Origin: an uncultured beta proteobacterium
GTDB lineage: Bacteria; Pseudomonadota; Gammaproteobacteria; Burkholderiales; Burkholderiaceae_C
NCBI GenBank assembly: GCA_903839085.1
Contig: CAIMBE010000089.1
Location: forward strand, 1-46,802
Direction of reading: 5' to 3'
Length of the DNA: 46,802 bases
Shown here: positions 1-8,091 of the stretch, piece after piece
Numbering within the stretch: position 1 is the first letter of the stretch
How the letters are laid out: every line of letters begins with the position of its first letter
The notes under the pieces: generated by a model
Told to the model about the DNA's origin: nothing
Seen by the model: only the letters and a program-made list of their open reading frames with translations
The model's database searches: none
Translations under genes and position numbers: made by a program

Positions 1-69
1 CAGGCGCTCGACATCCTGGAGGCGTGCCTGTCAGAGGTCGGCCGATCGGCCTTCGACAGCGAGGCGTGA
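1..69 (+). CDS. C-terminal end of an unidentified protein (partial)
   Basis: An open frame enters from the left edge and ends at TGA 67-69, giving 22 codons that end in ...LSEVGRSAFDSEA. Its amphipathic, helix-like composition resembles the last helix of many enzymes, for example class III aminotransferases, but 22 residues cannot settle this. It is the only coding-looking frame here and points toward the oppositely oriented thioredoxin-like gene. In related bacteria RutR/pyrimidine clusters can contain aminotransferases, which is only a hint. The family is left open. Confidence 0.4.
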   Translation, partial: QALDILEACLSEVGRSAFDSEA

Positions 70-131
70 TGGGCAGGCATCCCTGAAGACCTTGCACCGC
101 CAGCGCCGCGAAGTGAGCGGCAACGGCGATC

Positions 132-251
132 CTACTGGTTTTTCCCTTCAGACGGCTGCGCTTTGAGCGAGCGCTGGTACGCGACGATGGCTGCCAAATC
201 GTCGTCCGAGATCGCGCGATAGAACTCGATTGGCCTCGGCCGGCAGATCAT
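132..251 (-). pseudogene. Decayed C-terminal remnant of a c-type cytochrome
   Basis: On the minus strand a 39-codon frame (ATG 249-251, stop TAG 132-134) contains FYRAISDDDLAAIVAYQRSL followed by a short basic tail. This matches the last helix of class I cytochromes c (pattern: Leu/Ile-Ser/Thr-Asp-x-Asp-Leu-Ala-Ala-Ile-x-Ala-Tyr-Leu-Arg-Ser-Leu). No CxxCH haem motif or other part of a cytochrome precedes it; the thioredoxin-like gene lies 14 bp upstream. I infer a gene remnant. A chance similarity or a small expressed ORF cannot be excluded. Confidence 0.4.
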
Positions 252-265
252 TTATCCGGGAAATC

Positions 266-634
266 TCATACGCCGGTCCTGTTCCGAATCCTTGACACCA
301 GGTCGGCAATGGCCTTGTGCGCCAAAACTGGCGCCACGGGATCCTCGATGGTTGACCGGATCAGTCTCTCCAGCATTTCAGCCTGGGGCGTGACCGGACC
401 AAAGAAGCGCGGCTCGTCGCGCACCGCCAGTAGCAGGGTGGGGAAGTCCTCGACATCGATCGGATGCAACAGGTCGGCCTCGTCCTCCACATCGATCCAC
501 AAGAATTGCACTTGCGGGTATTTTGCCTGGGCCTGCCGGAAGCGCTCCTCGTATTCGCGGCACACCCCGCACCATTCGGCGCACAGGCAGACCACGAGGT
601 CGGAACAGGTCAGCGCGGCGGTTGGATCGCTCAT
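266..634 (-). CDS. Thioredoxin-fold protein with WCGVC motif
   Basis: A small (122 aa) thioredoxin-like protein. The active-site motif WCGVC lies near residues 21-25 after a hydrophobic beta strand (LVVCLCAEWCGVC). A WIDVEDEADLL segment and FPTLLL with the usual cis-Pro (DFPTLL) follow, so the order is that of thioredoxin. There is no signal peptide, so it is probably cytoplasmic. The CGVC pair differs from the CGPC of housekeeping thioredoxin, which suggests a specialised disulfide reductase; the partner is unknown. An ATG ten codons upstream (662-664) would add MDAHFCDHCP; I prefer the internal ATG because that addition is atypical. Neither start has a strong Shine-Dalgarno sequence. Confidence 0.82.
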   Translation of the reverse strand: MSDPTAALTCSDLVVCLCAEWCGVCREYEERFRQAQAKYPQVQFLWIDVEDEADLLHPIDVEDFPTLLLAVRDEPRFFGPVTPQAEMLERLIRSTIEDPVAPVLAHKAIADLVSRIRNRTGV

Positions 635-801
635 GGGGCAATGATCGCAGAAATGCGCATCCATCCAGCGAAAACAGTCGCCGCACGCCGGGCGGTTCCT
701 TGTCCCGCAAATCGCTCTTCAAATTGCACTTGCCCGATGGCAATGGACCGCATGGAATAACCCTTTCGCTTTGTCGTCAGCCGACGGGCTGACCGCGGCA
801 A

Positions 802-1473
802 TCAGCTGCCTGGCGAACCCATCAAGCCGCAGCCGCGCAGGATCATCGACACCACGTGCTCGGTGGCACGGGCGTAATCTTGAGAGGCCAACTCGGAGAC
901 GCCCAACACCGCGCTGACTTGCACATCAAAGTCGGCATAGGTCTGGGTTGCCGCCCAGATGGTGAAAAAAAGGTGGGTCGAATCCACCGGCGCCATGCGC
1001 CCGGCATGGATCCAGCCGTCGATCACCGCGGCCTTGGCCCGCACCAGTTCGCGCAGTTCCTTGCCAAGCAGGGATTTCACCATCGGCGCGCCATGCAGGA
1101 GCTCGTTGGCAAATACCTTGGACGCGTGCGGTCGCTGCACGGACAGGGCCATCTTGGCCCGGATATAGGCTTCAATCGCCACCCTCGCGTCGGCGTCGGG
1201 GGTAATGCCATGGGTGGGCACCAACCAGTCCTCCAGCGTGCGCGCAAGCACCGCGCGGTAGAGCGCCTGCTTGCTGCCAAAGTAATAGTGCAGGTTGGCC
1301 TTGGGCAGGCAGGCCGCCTCGGCAATGGCAGCCATGGTGGCCCCGCCAAACCCGGCGCCGGCAAACACGCGTTCAGCGGCGGTCAGGATGACCGTTTCGT
1401 TGGCCTGGCGTATCTGGCCTTTGGCGACCGACTCGATCAGGGTCGCAGATTGACTGATGACAACAGGCCTCAT
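802..1473 (-). CDS. rutR: RutR-type TetR family transcriptional regulator
   Basis: A 223-aa TetR repressor. The N-terminal helix-turn-helix spans AAERVFAGAGFGGATMAAIAE to LPKANLHYYFGSKQALYRAVL. The C-terminal domain closely resembles E. coli RutR (YcdC family) in its order of motifs: YIRAKMALS, FANELLHGAPM, IDGWIHAGRMAPVD and TIWAATQTYADFDVQV. E. coli RutR senses uracil and thymine and controls pyrimidine use. Here the gene is the last of a minus-strand run behind an ABC importer, which supports pyrimidine-linked regulation of transport. Start chosen at ATG 1471-1473. A TTG four codons earlier abuts a strong hairpin and is less likely. Confidence 0.88.
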   Translation of the reverse strand: MRPVVISQSATLIESVAKGQIRQANETVILTAAERVFAGAGFGGATMAAIAEAACLPKANLHYYFGSKQALYRAVLARTLEDWLVPTHGITPDADARVAIEAYIRAKMALSVQRPHASKVFANELLHGAPMVKSLLGKELRELVRAKAAVIDGWIHAGRMAPVDSTHLFFTIWAATQTYADFDVQVSAVLGVSELASQDYARATEHVVSMILRGCGLMGSPGS

Positions 1474-1489
1474 CACTCGCAGCAAAATC

Positions 1490-1515
1490 GGGTCTTGCCC
1501 GCGCGGGCAAGACCC
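1490..1515 (-). terminator. Perfect 26-bp dyad, terminator between ABC binding protein and rutR
   Basis: The arms GGGTCTTGCCC and GGGCAAGACCC flank GCGC, making a perfect 26-bp palindrome. Reading on the minus strand it is followed by CGATTTTG, a short T-run. It lies 23 bp after the stop of the binding-protein gene and 16 bp before the rutR ATG. It is most simply an intrinsic terminator or attenuator that lowers rutR expression relative to the transporter. A DNA-level operator role is possible but such a long perfect dyad is unusual for that. Confidence 0.7.
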
Positions 1516-1538
1516 TTGGTGGCAGATGAGTCAGCCAC

Positions 1539-2555
1539 CTATTTTGAGGCCGCTTCCCATACAGCGTGCGAATAGGCGACTTTTCCCGGATCCTTCTTGA
1601 TCACTGGTGAACTGCCCGCGGCCAGCAATACCTTGACAGTGCGCTCAAACGCTGCGGGCTCCAGATAGCCAATCTTCGGTGTGCCGGCGTTGGTGATCAG
1701 CTTGGCCACATTTTCCATTTGGCGCTTTTGCACTTTCTCGGTCGCGCTGCCTGAGGTATCCGCAGCGACCACGATCTTGGCCGCTTCGGCCGGGTTCTTC
1801 ACGGCGTCATTCCAGCCCTTGAAGGTCGCCTTCAGGAACTTGCCCATGCGCGCCACAAACGCGGGATCCTTGAGCTTGGACTCCAGCACATACAGGCCAT
1901 CCTCCAGCGAGGCGACGCCCTCTTTCTCGTAGAAGAACGTCACCAGATCACTCTCCTTGACGCCAGCGTCCACGACCTGCCAGTACTCGTTGTAGATCAT
2001 GGTCGAAATGCAGGCGGCCTGGTTCTGCAGCAGCGGATCGACATTGAAGCCCTGCTTGAGAATCTTGATGTCGGAGTCGGTCTTGTATCCGAGCTTGGCC
2101 ATCCAGTTCAGGAACGGGTATTCGTTGCCACCGTACCAGACGCCCAGCGTCTTGCCCTTGAAATCCTTGGGCGTGCTGACGCCGCTGGCCTTCTTGCAGG
2201 TCAGCATCAGGCCCGACTGGTTGAACACCTGCGCAATATTGACCAGCGGCACGCCGGCTTCGCGCGCCGCCAGCGCATCGGGCATCCAGTTCACGACCAC
2301 ATCGGCGCCGTTGCCGGCGATCACCTGGACCGGCGAGATATCCGGACCGCCCGGCTTGATGGTTACGTCCAGTCCTTCGGCCTTGTAGTAGCCTTTGGAC
2401 TGGGCGACGTAATAGCCCGCGAACTGCGCCTGCGGCAGCCACTTGAGCTGGACGGTGACCTTGTCGGCGGCGCTCGCACTGGCGCCCAGGGCGACGCCGC
2501 ACACGGCCAGCACTGCGGCCATCAGGCTGCTGGAGATCTGGGAAGAACGAATCAT
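1539..2555 (-). CDS. ABC transporter substrate-binding protein, SsuA/THI5 (NMT1) family
   Basis: A 338-aa periplasmic binding protein. Residues 1-29 form a Sec signal peptide (MIRSSQ, hydrophobic core, cleavage after ASA). The mature part opens with KVTVQLKWLPQAQFAGYYVAQSKGYY, the hallmark of the NMT1/THI5-like group, which binds thiamine precursors, other pyrimidines, or sulfonates and nitrate in related forms. It follows two permeases and an ATPase on the same strand, with a good Shine-Dalgarno (AAGGAG, 8 nt before ATG). The RutR-type regulator next door makes a pyrimidine ligand the best inference. Ligand identity is not shown by the sequence. Confidence 0.9.
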   Translation of the reverse strand: MIRSSQISSSLMAAVLAVCGVALGASASAADKVTVQLKWLPQAQFAGYYVAQSKGYYKAEGLDVTIKPGGPDISPVQVIAGNGADVVVNWMPDALAAREAGVPLVNIAQVFNQSGLMLTCKKASGVSTPKDFKGKTLGVWYGGNEYPFLNWMAKLGYKTDSDIKILKQGFNVDPLLQNQAACISTMIYNEYWQVVDAGVKESDLVTFFYEKEGVASLEDGLYVLESKLKDPAFVARMGKFLKATFKGWNDAVKNPAEAAKIVVAADTSGSATEKVQKRQMENVAKLITNAGTPKIGYLEPAAFERTVKVLLAAGSSPVIKKDPGKVAYSHAVWEAASK

Positions 2556-2624
2556 GGGAAGCTCCTTGGTTTGAGAAAAAAGACATGCCCGATCGGAACA
2601 CCGGGCACGCGACGGGAAACAAAT

Positions 2625-3572
2625 TCAGCTGTCACGTACCGACGGGTGCCAAAACGCTACGCGACGCTCGAGCTGGACCAGCAGGGCATACGCCACGGAA
2701 CCGGTCACGGCCGCCACCACAATGGCGCTCCACACCAGCGGCATGTTCATGCGCGAGGCTTCGGTCGAAATGCGAAACCCGAGGCCCGAGGTGGGGGAGC
2801 CGAAAAACTCGGCCACGATGGCGCCGATCAGCGCCAGTGTGGCGTTGACTTTGAGCGCGGCAAACATGAACGGCAGCGCCGCCGGCAAACGCAGGGCCAG
2901 CAGGGTGCGGCCATAGCCCGCGGCATAACTGTGCATCAATTCGCGCTCCAGCCTGCCCGCAGCTTTGAGTCCGGCCAGGGTTGACACCAGCATCGGAAAA
3001 AACGTCATCAAGGCGACGACCGCTGCCTTGGACTGCCACTCAAAGCCAAACCACATCACCGCGATCGGCGCCACCGCCACCAGGGGAATCGTGCTTGTCA
3101 ACGACGCCAGAGGCAACAAACCGCGCTGCAGGAAGGGCAGCCTGTCAATCGCCACGGCCACCCCGAATCCTAATCCCGACCCCAGGATCCAACCGGTCAG
3201 GACCGCCTTCAAGACGGTTTGCATGAAATCCCCCCACAAGGTGGCTCCATGGCTTGCAATCGACTGCAAGATCAGGCTCGGCGGCGGCAACAGGACGCGG
3301 GGGACCTCCAGCGCGACCACCAGCAACTGCCAGAAGTAGATCACCCACAGGCCAAACAGGGCCGCAGTCAAGGTTCCGTAGATACGCCCAGCATCCAGCG
3401 CCGCCATATGCCGGATCGACTGCACCGCCAACAGCGCCAGCGCCGACGTGGCGAGCCAGAACAGCGAGGTTGGCGGCGCCGCGCCGAGCGCCGGGTCGGA
3501 CCGCATCAGGACCAGGCCACCTGCCAGACAGACCGACAGCAACAGCCGGGTTGCCTTGGTGTCGCGCTTCAT
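2625..3572 (-). CDS. ABC transporter permease (second permease)
   Basis: A 315-aa inner-membrane permease of the BPD_transp_1 family. After an N-terminal region with several hydrophobic segments, the conserved core carries the EAA loop (YAAGYGRTLLALRLPAALPF) that docks on the ATPase. The ATG at 3570-3572 overlaps the stop of the preceding permease by 4 nt (ATGA), so the two are translationally coupled. The same frame stays open far upstream (to about 4145), but that part is antisense-like noise over the other permease and is excluded. The N-terminal ~85 residues are longer than in SsuC or ThiX-type permeases and may add extra membrane segments. Confidence 0.9.
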   Translation of the reverse strand: MKRDTKATRLLLSVCLAGGLVLMRSDPALGAAPPTSLFWLATSALALLAVQSIRHMAALDAGRIYGTLTAALFGLWVIYFWQLLVVALEVPRVLLPPPSLILQSIASHGATLWGDFMQTVLKAVLTGWILGSGLGFGVAVAIDRLPFLQRGLLPLASLTSTIPLVAVAPIAVMWFGFEWQSKAAVVALMTFFPMLVSTLAGLKAAGRLERELMHSYAAGYGRTLLALRLPAALPFMFAALKVNATLALIGAIVAEFFGSPTSGLGFRISTEASRMNMPLVWSAIVVAAVTGSVAYALLVQLERRVAFWHPSVRDS

Positions 3573-4468
3573 GCCTGACTCCTGTTGCGCAACACCAGGC
3601 GCTCGACGCCGGCCACCATCGTCGTCAGCGCCAATCCAAGCAACGCAGACATCACCAGCGCCGACCAGATTTGCACCGTGTTGCCATAGTAAGAGCCGGT
3701 CAGCAAGCGTGCGCCCAGCCCGGCTTGAGCGCCGGTTGGCAACTCGGCGACCATCGCCCCGACCAAACCGGCAGCGATGCCGACCCGCAACGCCGGAAAC
3801 AGGAACGGCAGGGCGGCCGGCAAACGCAGGAACCACAGGGCCTGCCAGCGCGTTGCTGCATAGGTGTGCAGCATCTCGGTTTCGATCCGCTGCGGTGAGC
3901 GCAAGCCCTGAACCAGGGCCACCGTGACCGGGAAGAAGCACAGGTACATCGCGATCACCGCCTTTGGCGCGACACCGGCGAAGCCCAGGCTGCCCAGTAT
4001 CACCAGCACGATCGGCGCAATCGCCAGCACAGGCACACTTTGCGAGGCCACGATCCATGGCAGCAATGCGCGGTCGAGCGTGCGCGAATGGACAATGCAC
4101 ACCGACAGCACCAAACCGAGCAGCGTGCCCATCACGAAACCCCATAGGGTCGATTCGGCAGTCACCGCCACGTGATACAGCAGATTGCGCGGAGAATCCA
4201 GCGGCCAGTCGACCAGACCCGACCAGAAATCCTGCAGCACCTGGTGCGGTGCCGGCAACACCGGGCGCTGCATCTCCATGGTGGCCAGCAACAGGTCGCG
4301 CCAGCCCCAGGCACCATCCTGCGGCAGTACACGCTCAATGGCGCCTGGTGTGTTGAGCATCCAGGCACCAAGGTACCAGGCCAGCAAGCTTGCCACCAGC
4401 ATCACGGCGACCGGCAAACCCTGCACCCGAAACTGCGCCATGCGGGCCCCGAGCGTGGCCTCAGTCAT
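3569..4468 (-). CDS. ABC transporter permease (first permease)
   Basis: A 299-aa integral membrane permease of the SsuC/TauC type, with several hydrophobic segments and an EAA loop at HTYAATRWQALWFLRLPAALPF. It is the first of two homologous but clearly different permeases, so the importer probably works as a heterodimeric channel. Its start overlaps the end of the ATPase gene by 8 nt and its stop overlaps the next permease by 4 nt, a tight operon. Substrate assignment rests on neighbours (THI5-like binding protein, RutR regulator), not on this protein. Confidence 0.91.
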   Translation of the reverse strand: MTEATLGARMAQFRVQGLPVAVMLVASLLAWYLGAWMLNTPGAIERVLPQDGAWGWRDLLLATMEMQRPVLPAPHQVLQDFWSGLVDWPLDSPRNLLYHVAVTAESTLWGFVMGTLLGLVLSVCIVHSRTLDRALLPWIVASQSVPVLAIAPIVLVILGSLGFAGVAPKAVIAMYLCFFPVTVALVQGLRSPQRIETEMLHTYAATRWQALWFLRLPAALPFLFPALRVGIAAGLVGAMVAELPTGAQAGLGARLLTGSYYGNTVQIWSALVMSALLGLALTTMVAGVERLVLRNRSQA

Positions 4469-5285
4469 GGTGTCCCTCGGCCAGAGCCTCGCGCACCGCG
4501 TGGGCCACTTCGATGAACACGGCGGTATCGCGCAAACCGAGGTAGCGCGCGTCCGGCAGCGGCGACTCGATCACCTTGACGATGCGTCCGGGCCGCGGAG
4601 ACATCACGACGATGCGGGTGGCCAGATAGACCGCCTCGGCGATCGAATGCGTGACAAACAGAACAGTGCGCCGTTCTCGCTGCCACAACTGCTGAAGCTG
4701 CTCGTTCAGGCGGTCGCGAGTGATCTCATCGAGCGCACCAAAGGGTTCGTCCATCATCAGGATGCGGGGCTCGAACGAGAGGGCGCGGGCAATCGAGACC
4801 CGCTGCTGCATGCCCCCCGAAAGCTGCCAAGGGTACTTGCTCTCGAAACCGGTCAGCCCGACGCGCGCCAGATGGTCGAGCGCTATGTCCTTGCTCTCGA
4901 GCCGGGTGCGGCCCTGGATCTGCAGTGGCAAGGTGACATTGCCCAGCACCGTGCGCCAGGGAAACAAGGCGGGCGACTGAAATACGTAGCCATAAGCGCG
5001 CGCCAATCGCGCCTCGTGCGGGCTGACGCCATTGACCAGCACCTTGCCAACACTGATCTTTTCAAGGTCGGCAATCACGCGCATCAAGGTGGTCTTGCCA
5101 CAGCCAGAGGGACCTATCAGCGCGACAAACTCGCCTTCGCCGATGTCCAGATCGATATTGCTGAGCGCATGGACCGGTGAATCGGCCGTTTCATAAACGA
5201 CACTGGTGTCGCGAACTTCGACCGCGAGTCGCGCACTCGCCAACGGCGTGGCGCCTGACGCTAACGGCACTTCTGGATTTTTCAT
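4461..5285 (-). CDS. ABC transporter ATP-binding protein
   Basis: A 274-aa ATPase of the nitrate/sulfonate/taurine/pyrimidine importer class. It shows Walker A GPSGCGKTT at residues 58-66, signature LSGGMQQRV, Walker B ILMMDEPFGALD and the switch histidine in VTHSIAEA. It energises uptake through the two permeases encoded just downstream. I chose ATG 5283-5285 (MKNPEV); the frame extends to a TTG at 5355-5357 but the added residues are not typical. It is the first gene of the transporter operon, 155 bp after the stop of the acetoacetyl-CoA synthetase gene. Confidence 0.92.
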   Translation of the reverse strand: MKNPEVPLASGATPLASARLAVEVRDTSVVYETADSPVHALSNIDLDIGEGEFVALIGPSGCGKTTLMRVIADLEKISVGKVLVNGVSPHEARLARAYGYVFQSPALFPWRTVLGNVTLPLQIQGRTRLESKDIALDHLARVGLTGFESKYPWQLSGGMQQRVSIARALSFEPRILMMDEPFGALDEITRDRLNEQLQQLWQRERRTVLFVTHSIAEAVYLATRIVVMSPRPGRIVKVIESPLPDARYLGLRDTAVFIEVAHAVREALAEGHHD

Positions 5286-5332
5286 TGAAACGCGGAGAAA
5301 TTGGTTGCCACGCACCAAAGCGAAGCGAAGCA

Positions 5333-5347
5333 GCCTGGAAACCAGGC
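5333..5347 (-). terminator. Short hairpin after the acetoacetyl-CoA synthetase gene
   Basis: GCCTGG-AAA-CCAGGC forms a perfect 6-bp stem with a 3-nt loop in the 155-bp gap between the acetoacetyl-CoA synthetase stop and the ABC ATPase start. No clear T-run follows on the minus strand, so terminator activity is uncertain. Confidence 0.3.
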
Positions 5348-5440
5348 AAACAGTCAACTCATTCTATCGATCCACGCTATTTCCGTGCCAAAAATATCGT
5401 CGGGGTTTGTACGGGTACCCAAGACCGCAGACGGTGCGCG

Positions 5441-7555
5441 CTAGGCTTCTGTCTCCGGGGCCTGGCGCGACCGCGCCAGCGCCACATACCAGTCCAGACA
5501 GGCCGGATTGGCCATCGCCTCACGGTTGACCACCTTTTCGATCGGCTGCCCCAGCAGCAGTTTCTTGATCGGCAATTCCTGTTTCTTGCCGGACAGCGTG
5601 CGCGGAATCTCTGCCACCTGAAAAATCTCGTCGGGCACGAAACGGGGCGACAAGGCCGTCTTGATCGCTCCAGCGATTCTGGCCTGCAGTTGCGCGTTCA
5701 GCGTCTGCCCCTCGCGCAGCACCACAAACAAGGGCATGTAGCTGTCCCGGCCGAGGTACTCGAGATCCACCACCATGGAATCCAGTATCTCTGGCAAGGC
5801 CTCGACCGCGCTGTAAAGCTCGCTCGTGCCCATGCGCAGACCGTGCCGGTTGATCGTGGCATCGCTGCGCCCATAAATGATGCAACCACCGTGACGGCCG
5901 ACCTTCAACCAGTCGCCATGGCGCCAGACACCGGGGTACATGTCGAAATAGCTCGACAGATAACGCTTCTTGCCCTGATCCCCCCAAAAATACAAGGGCA
6001 TGCTGGGAATCGGTTGCGTGCAAACCAGTTCCCCCACCGCATCGATGACCGCCTGCCCCTGCTCGTTCCAGGCCCCCACCGCGCAACCGAGCAAGCGGCA
6101 CTGCATTTCGCCCGGTACTTGCGGCAACTCACGGTTGCCGCCTATGAAAGCGCCACAGAAATCCGTGCCGCCCGAGATGTTGCACCACCAGATGTCGCCC
6201 CCACGCTCCTTCACTTCGTGTAAGTCGCTGCCCGGCGCGGCGGCGGCGGCCTTTAGCTTTCGAAACTGGGTGGTACCCCATGTCTGGGCATCCGCACTCA
6301 GGGGCGAACCGGTGGTGCCTAGCGCGCGCACGCGGGACAGATCGCCGCAGGCCGCCAGGTCAACGCCTGCTTTTTGGCAATTGGCATAAAACGCGGCACC
6401 GGCGCCAAAGAACGTGACCTTGAGCTCTGCCGCAAAGCGCCACAGGGTGGTCCAGTCGGGGACCACTTTATTGCCGGCGGCATCGACCGAAGGGCCCGCC
6501 GGGTTGCCGTCAAAAATGCAGCAGGTGACACCGCCGAGCAAGCCGCTGATTTGGGCGTTCCACATCACCCAGCCGGTGGAGCTGTACCAGTGGTAGCGCT
6601 CGCCCAGGGAGTTCGGCGCGTAGCTGCAGCCGATATCGTTATGCAGGCACTTGAGGGCCTGCGCCACCAGAATCGTGCCACCATGGCCGTGCACGATCGG
6701 CTTGGGCAGCCCGGTGGTACCGCTGGAGTAAACAATCCACAGGGGGTGATCGAAATCCAGCCAGAGGGGCTCGAAGCCCTTGGCCTGCGCGTCATTGCGA
6801 CTGATCACCTCATGGAATTGCGCTTGGTCGAGTCGGGTCGCGAAGGAGTCCCCGACCAGTCCCGGACCGTTCAGCCGGATCAGGTGCCGGACGCTTGGCA
6901 GCGCTGCGCAGAGTTCGACAACGAGTGCCCGTCGATCGAGGTCGCGTCCGGCGTAGGTCACGCCATCGCAGGCAATCAGCACCTTGGGTTCTATCTGCCG
7001 GAAGCGGTCGAGCACTGCATTGGCGCCCATGTCCGGCGCGCAGATGCTCCAGACCGCCCCGATGCTCGCCGTCGCCAGGAACGCGACGATCGCCTCCGGT
7101 GCATTGGGCAGGTAGGCAGCGACGCGGTCGCCCTGTTGCACGCCATGGTCCTGCAGGTGCAAGGCCATGGCAGCGACCTGCTGGCGCAGCTCTGGCCAGC
7201 TCGTTTCACGCGCTGGCGACCTGCCCAGGGTCTTCTCGTTGTGACTGAGAATGGCGGCCATGCCTGCCGCCTCGGCCGGCGCCACGTGCCGCAGCACCTG
7301 CTGGGCATAGTTGACCCTGGCCCCGACAAACCATCGGGTATCTGGCATCGGGGCGCCATCGCACACCAGGCTGGCGCGCGTCGGCGAGCGCAAATCGAAA
7401 TAATCCCAAACGCTTTGCCAGAAGGCGTCCAGATCGGTGGTTGACCAGCGCCACAGCTCGGCGTAGGAATCGAACGAGAGCCCTCGCTCATCGCGCAGCC
7501 AGTTTTGATACAGGCGAATCTGTGGCAGGTAGGGCGGCATGGTGGCTTGGATCAT
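5441..7555 (-). CDS. aacS: Acetoacetyl-CoA synthetase (acetoacetate-CoA ligase)
   Basis: A 704-aa adenylate-forming enzyme that converts acetoacetate, ATP and CoA to acetoacetyl-CoA, linking ketone-body or polyhydroxybutyrate breakdown to central metabolism. Visible family features are the N-terminal ACS-type cap (LYQNWLRDERGL, then LRSP and ARVNYAQQVLR), the AMP-binding P-loop YSSGTTGLPKP, the WWCNISGGTDFCGAFIGGN block and the C-terminal SGKKQELPIKKLL with the acylation-sensitive lysine. Length fits acetoacetyl-CoA synthetases (about 650-700 aa) and the ISGGTD block separates it from acetyl-CoA synthetase. Start taken at ATG 7553-7555; TTG 7571-7573 and ATG 7538-7540 are alternatives, and none has a strong Shine-Dalgarno. 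Confidence 0.93.
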   Translation of the reverse strand: MIQATMPPYLPQIRLYQNWLRDERGLSFDSYAELWRWSTTDLDAFWQSVWDYFDLRSPTRASLVCDGAPMPDTRWFVGARVNYAQQVLRHVAPAEAAGMAAILSHNEKTLGRSPARETSWPELRQQVAAMALHLQDHGVQQGDRVAAYLPNAPEAIVAFLATASIGAVWSICAPDMGANAVLDRFRQIEPKVLIACDGVTYAGRDLDRRALVVELCAALPSVRHLIRLNGPGLVGDSFATRLDQAQFHEVISRNDAQAKGFEPLWLDFDHPLWIVYSSGTTGLPKPIVHGHGGTILVAQALKCLHNDIGCSYAPNSLGERYHWYSSTGWVMWNAQISGLLGGVTCCIFDGNPAGPSVDAAGNKVVPDWTTLWRFAAELKVTFFGAGAAFYANCQKAGVDLAACGDLSRVRALGTTGSPLSADAQTWGTTQFRKLKAAAAAPGSDLHEVKERGGDIWWCNISGGTDFCGAFIGGNRELPQVPGEMQCRLLGCAVGAWNEQGQAVIDAVGELVCTQPIPSMPLYFWGDQGKKRYLSSYFDMYPGVWRHGDWLKVGRHGGCIIYGRSDATINRHGLRMGTSELYSAVEALPEILDSMVVDLEYLGRDSYMPLFVVLREGQTLNAQLQARIAGAIKTALSPRFVPDEIFQVAEIPRTLSGKKQELPIKKLLLGQPIEKVVNREAMANPACLDWYVALARSRQAPETEA

Positions 7556-7668
7556 GGAGCGGGCTTGATGCAATTCTGGCTAGGAAAGATGGCTGGTTGC
7601 TGCGGCTGAAAACCCCCGGGGCTGAAATTCTGTTTATAGTCGCAGACCCCCTTGAACGCGGAATTCTG

Positions 7669-8091
7669 ATGCAAATCTGGAAGCAATCTTTCTCTGTGGC
7701 CGACCTGATCGCCGCTCACGTTGACACCACAGTAGCCCATCTCGGAATTGAATTTCTCGAGGTCGGAGAGGACTTCATTCGCGCGCGCGTGCCGGTGGAC
7801 CGCCGAACACGCCAACCCTATGGCTTGCTGCATGGCGGGGTCAGCGTGGTACTGGCCGAAACGCTGGGCTCCTGCGGCGCGGCGTTCTCGAGCCCACCAG
7901 GTCACCGGGCCGTCGGGCTCGATATCAACGCCAATCACATCAGAAGCAGCACCAGCGGCTGGGTCACCGGTACCGCCCGTCCGGTCCACCTGGGTCGCAC
8001 GACCCAGGTCTGGCAGATCGACCTGCACAACGAGGCGGGCGAACTGACTTGCGTGTCGCGAATCACGATGGCCATTCTGGCGCCCCGTTAG
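7669..8091 (+). CDS. Hotdog-fold thioesterase (PaaI/YbdB-like)
   Basis: A 140-aa single-domain hotdog acyl-CoA thioesterase. The core motif LLHGGVSVVLAETLGS contains the helix glycines and the conserved acidic residue (Glu of AETLGS) used in YbdB/MenI-type enzymes. GLDINANHI and the strands TGTARPVHLGRTTQVWQID follow. It probably hydrolyses an aryl- or acyl-CoA in the cytoplasm. It starts divergently 113 bp from the acetoacetyl-CoA synthetase gene, a hint of CoA-ester housekeeping. Its stop overlaps that of the convergent adenosyltransferase gene by 3 nt. ATG 7669 is preceded by a weak GCGGA site; the open frame reaches further upstream without similarity. Confidence 0.88.
   Translation: MQIWKQSFSVADLIAAHVDTTVAHLGIEFLEVGEDFIRARVPVDRRTRQPYGLLHGGVSVVLAETLGSCGAAFSSPPGHRAVGLDINANHIRSSTSGWVTGTARPVHLGRTTQVWQIDLHNEAGELTCVSRITMAILAPR

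Noticed and set aside
3573..4145. Upstream extension of the second permease frame
   Set aside because: It overlaps the first permease in another frame and shows no homology. The ATGA overlap at 3569-3572 gives the real start.
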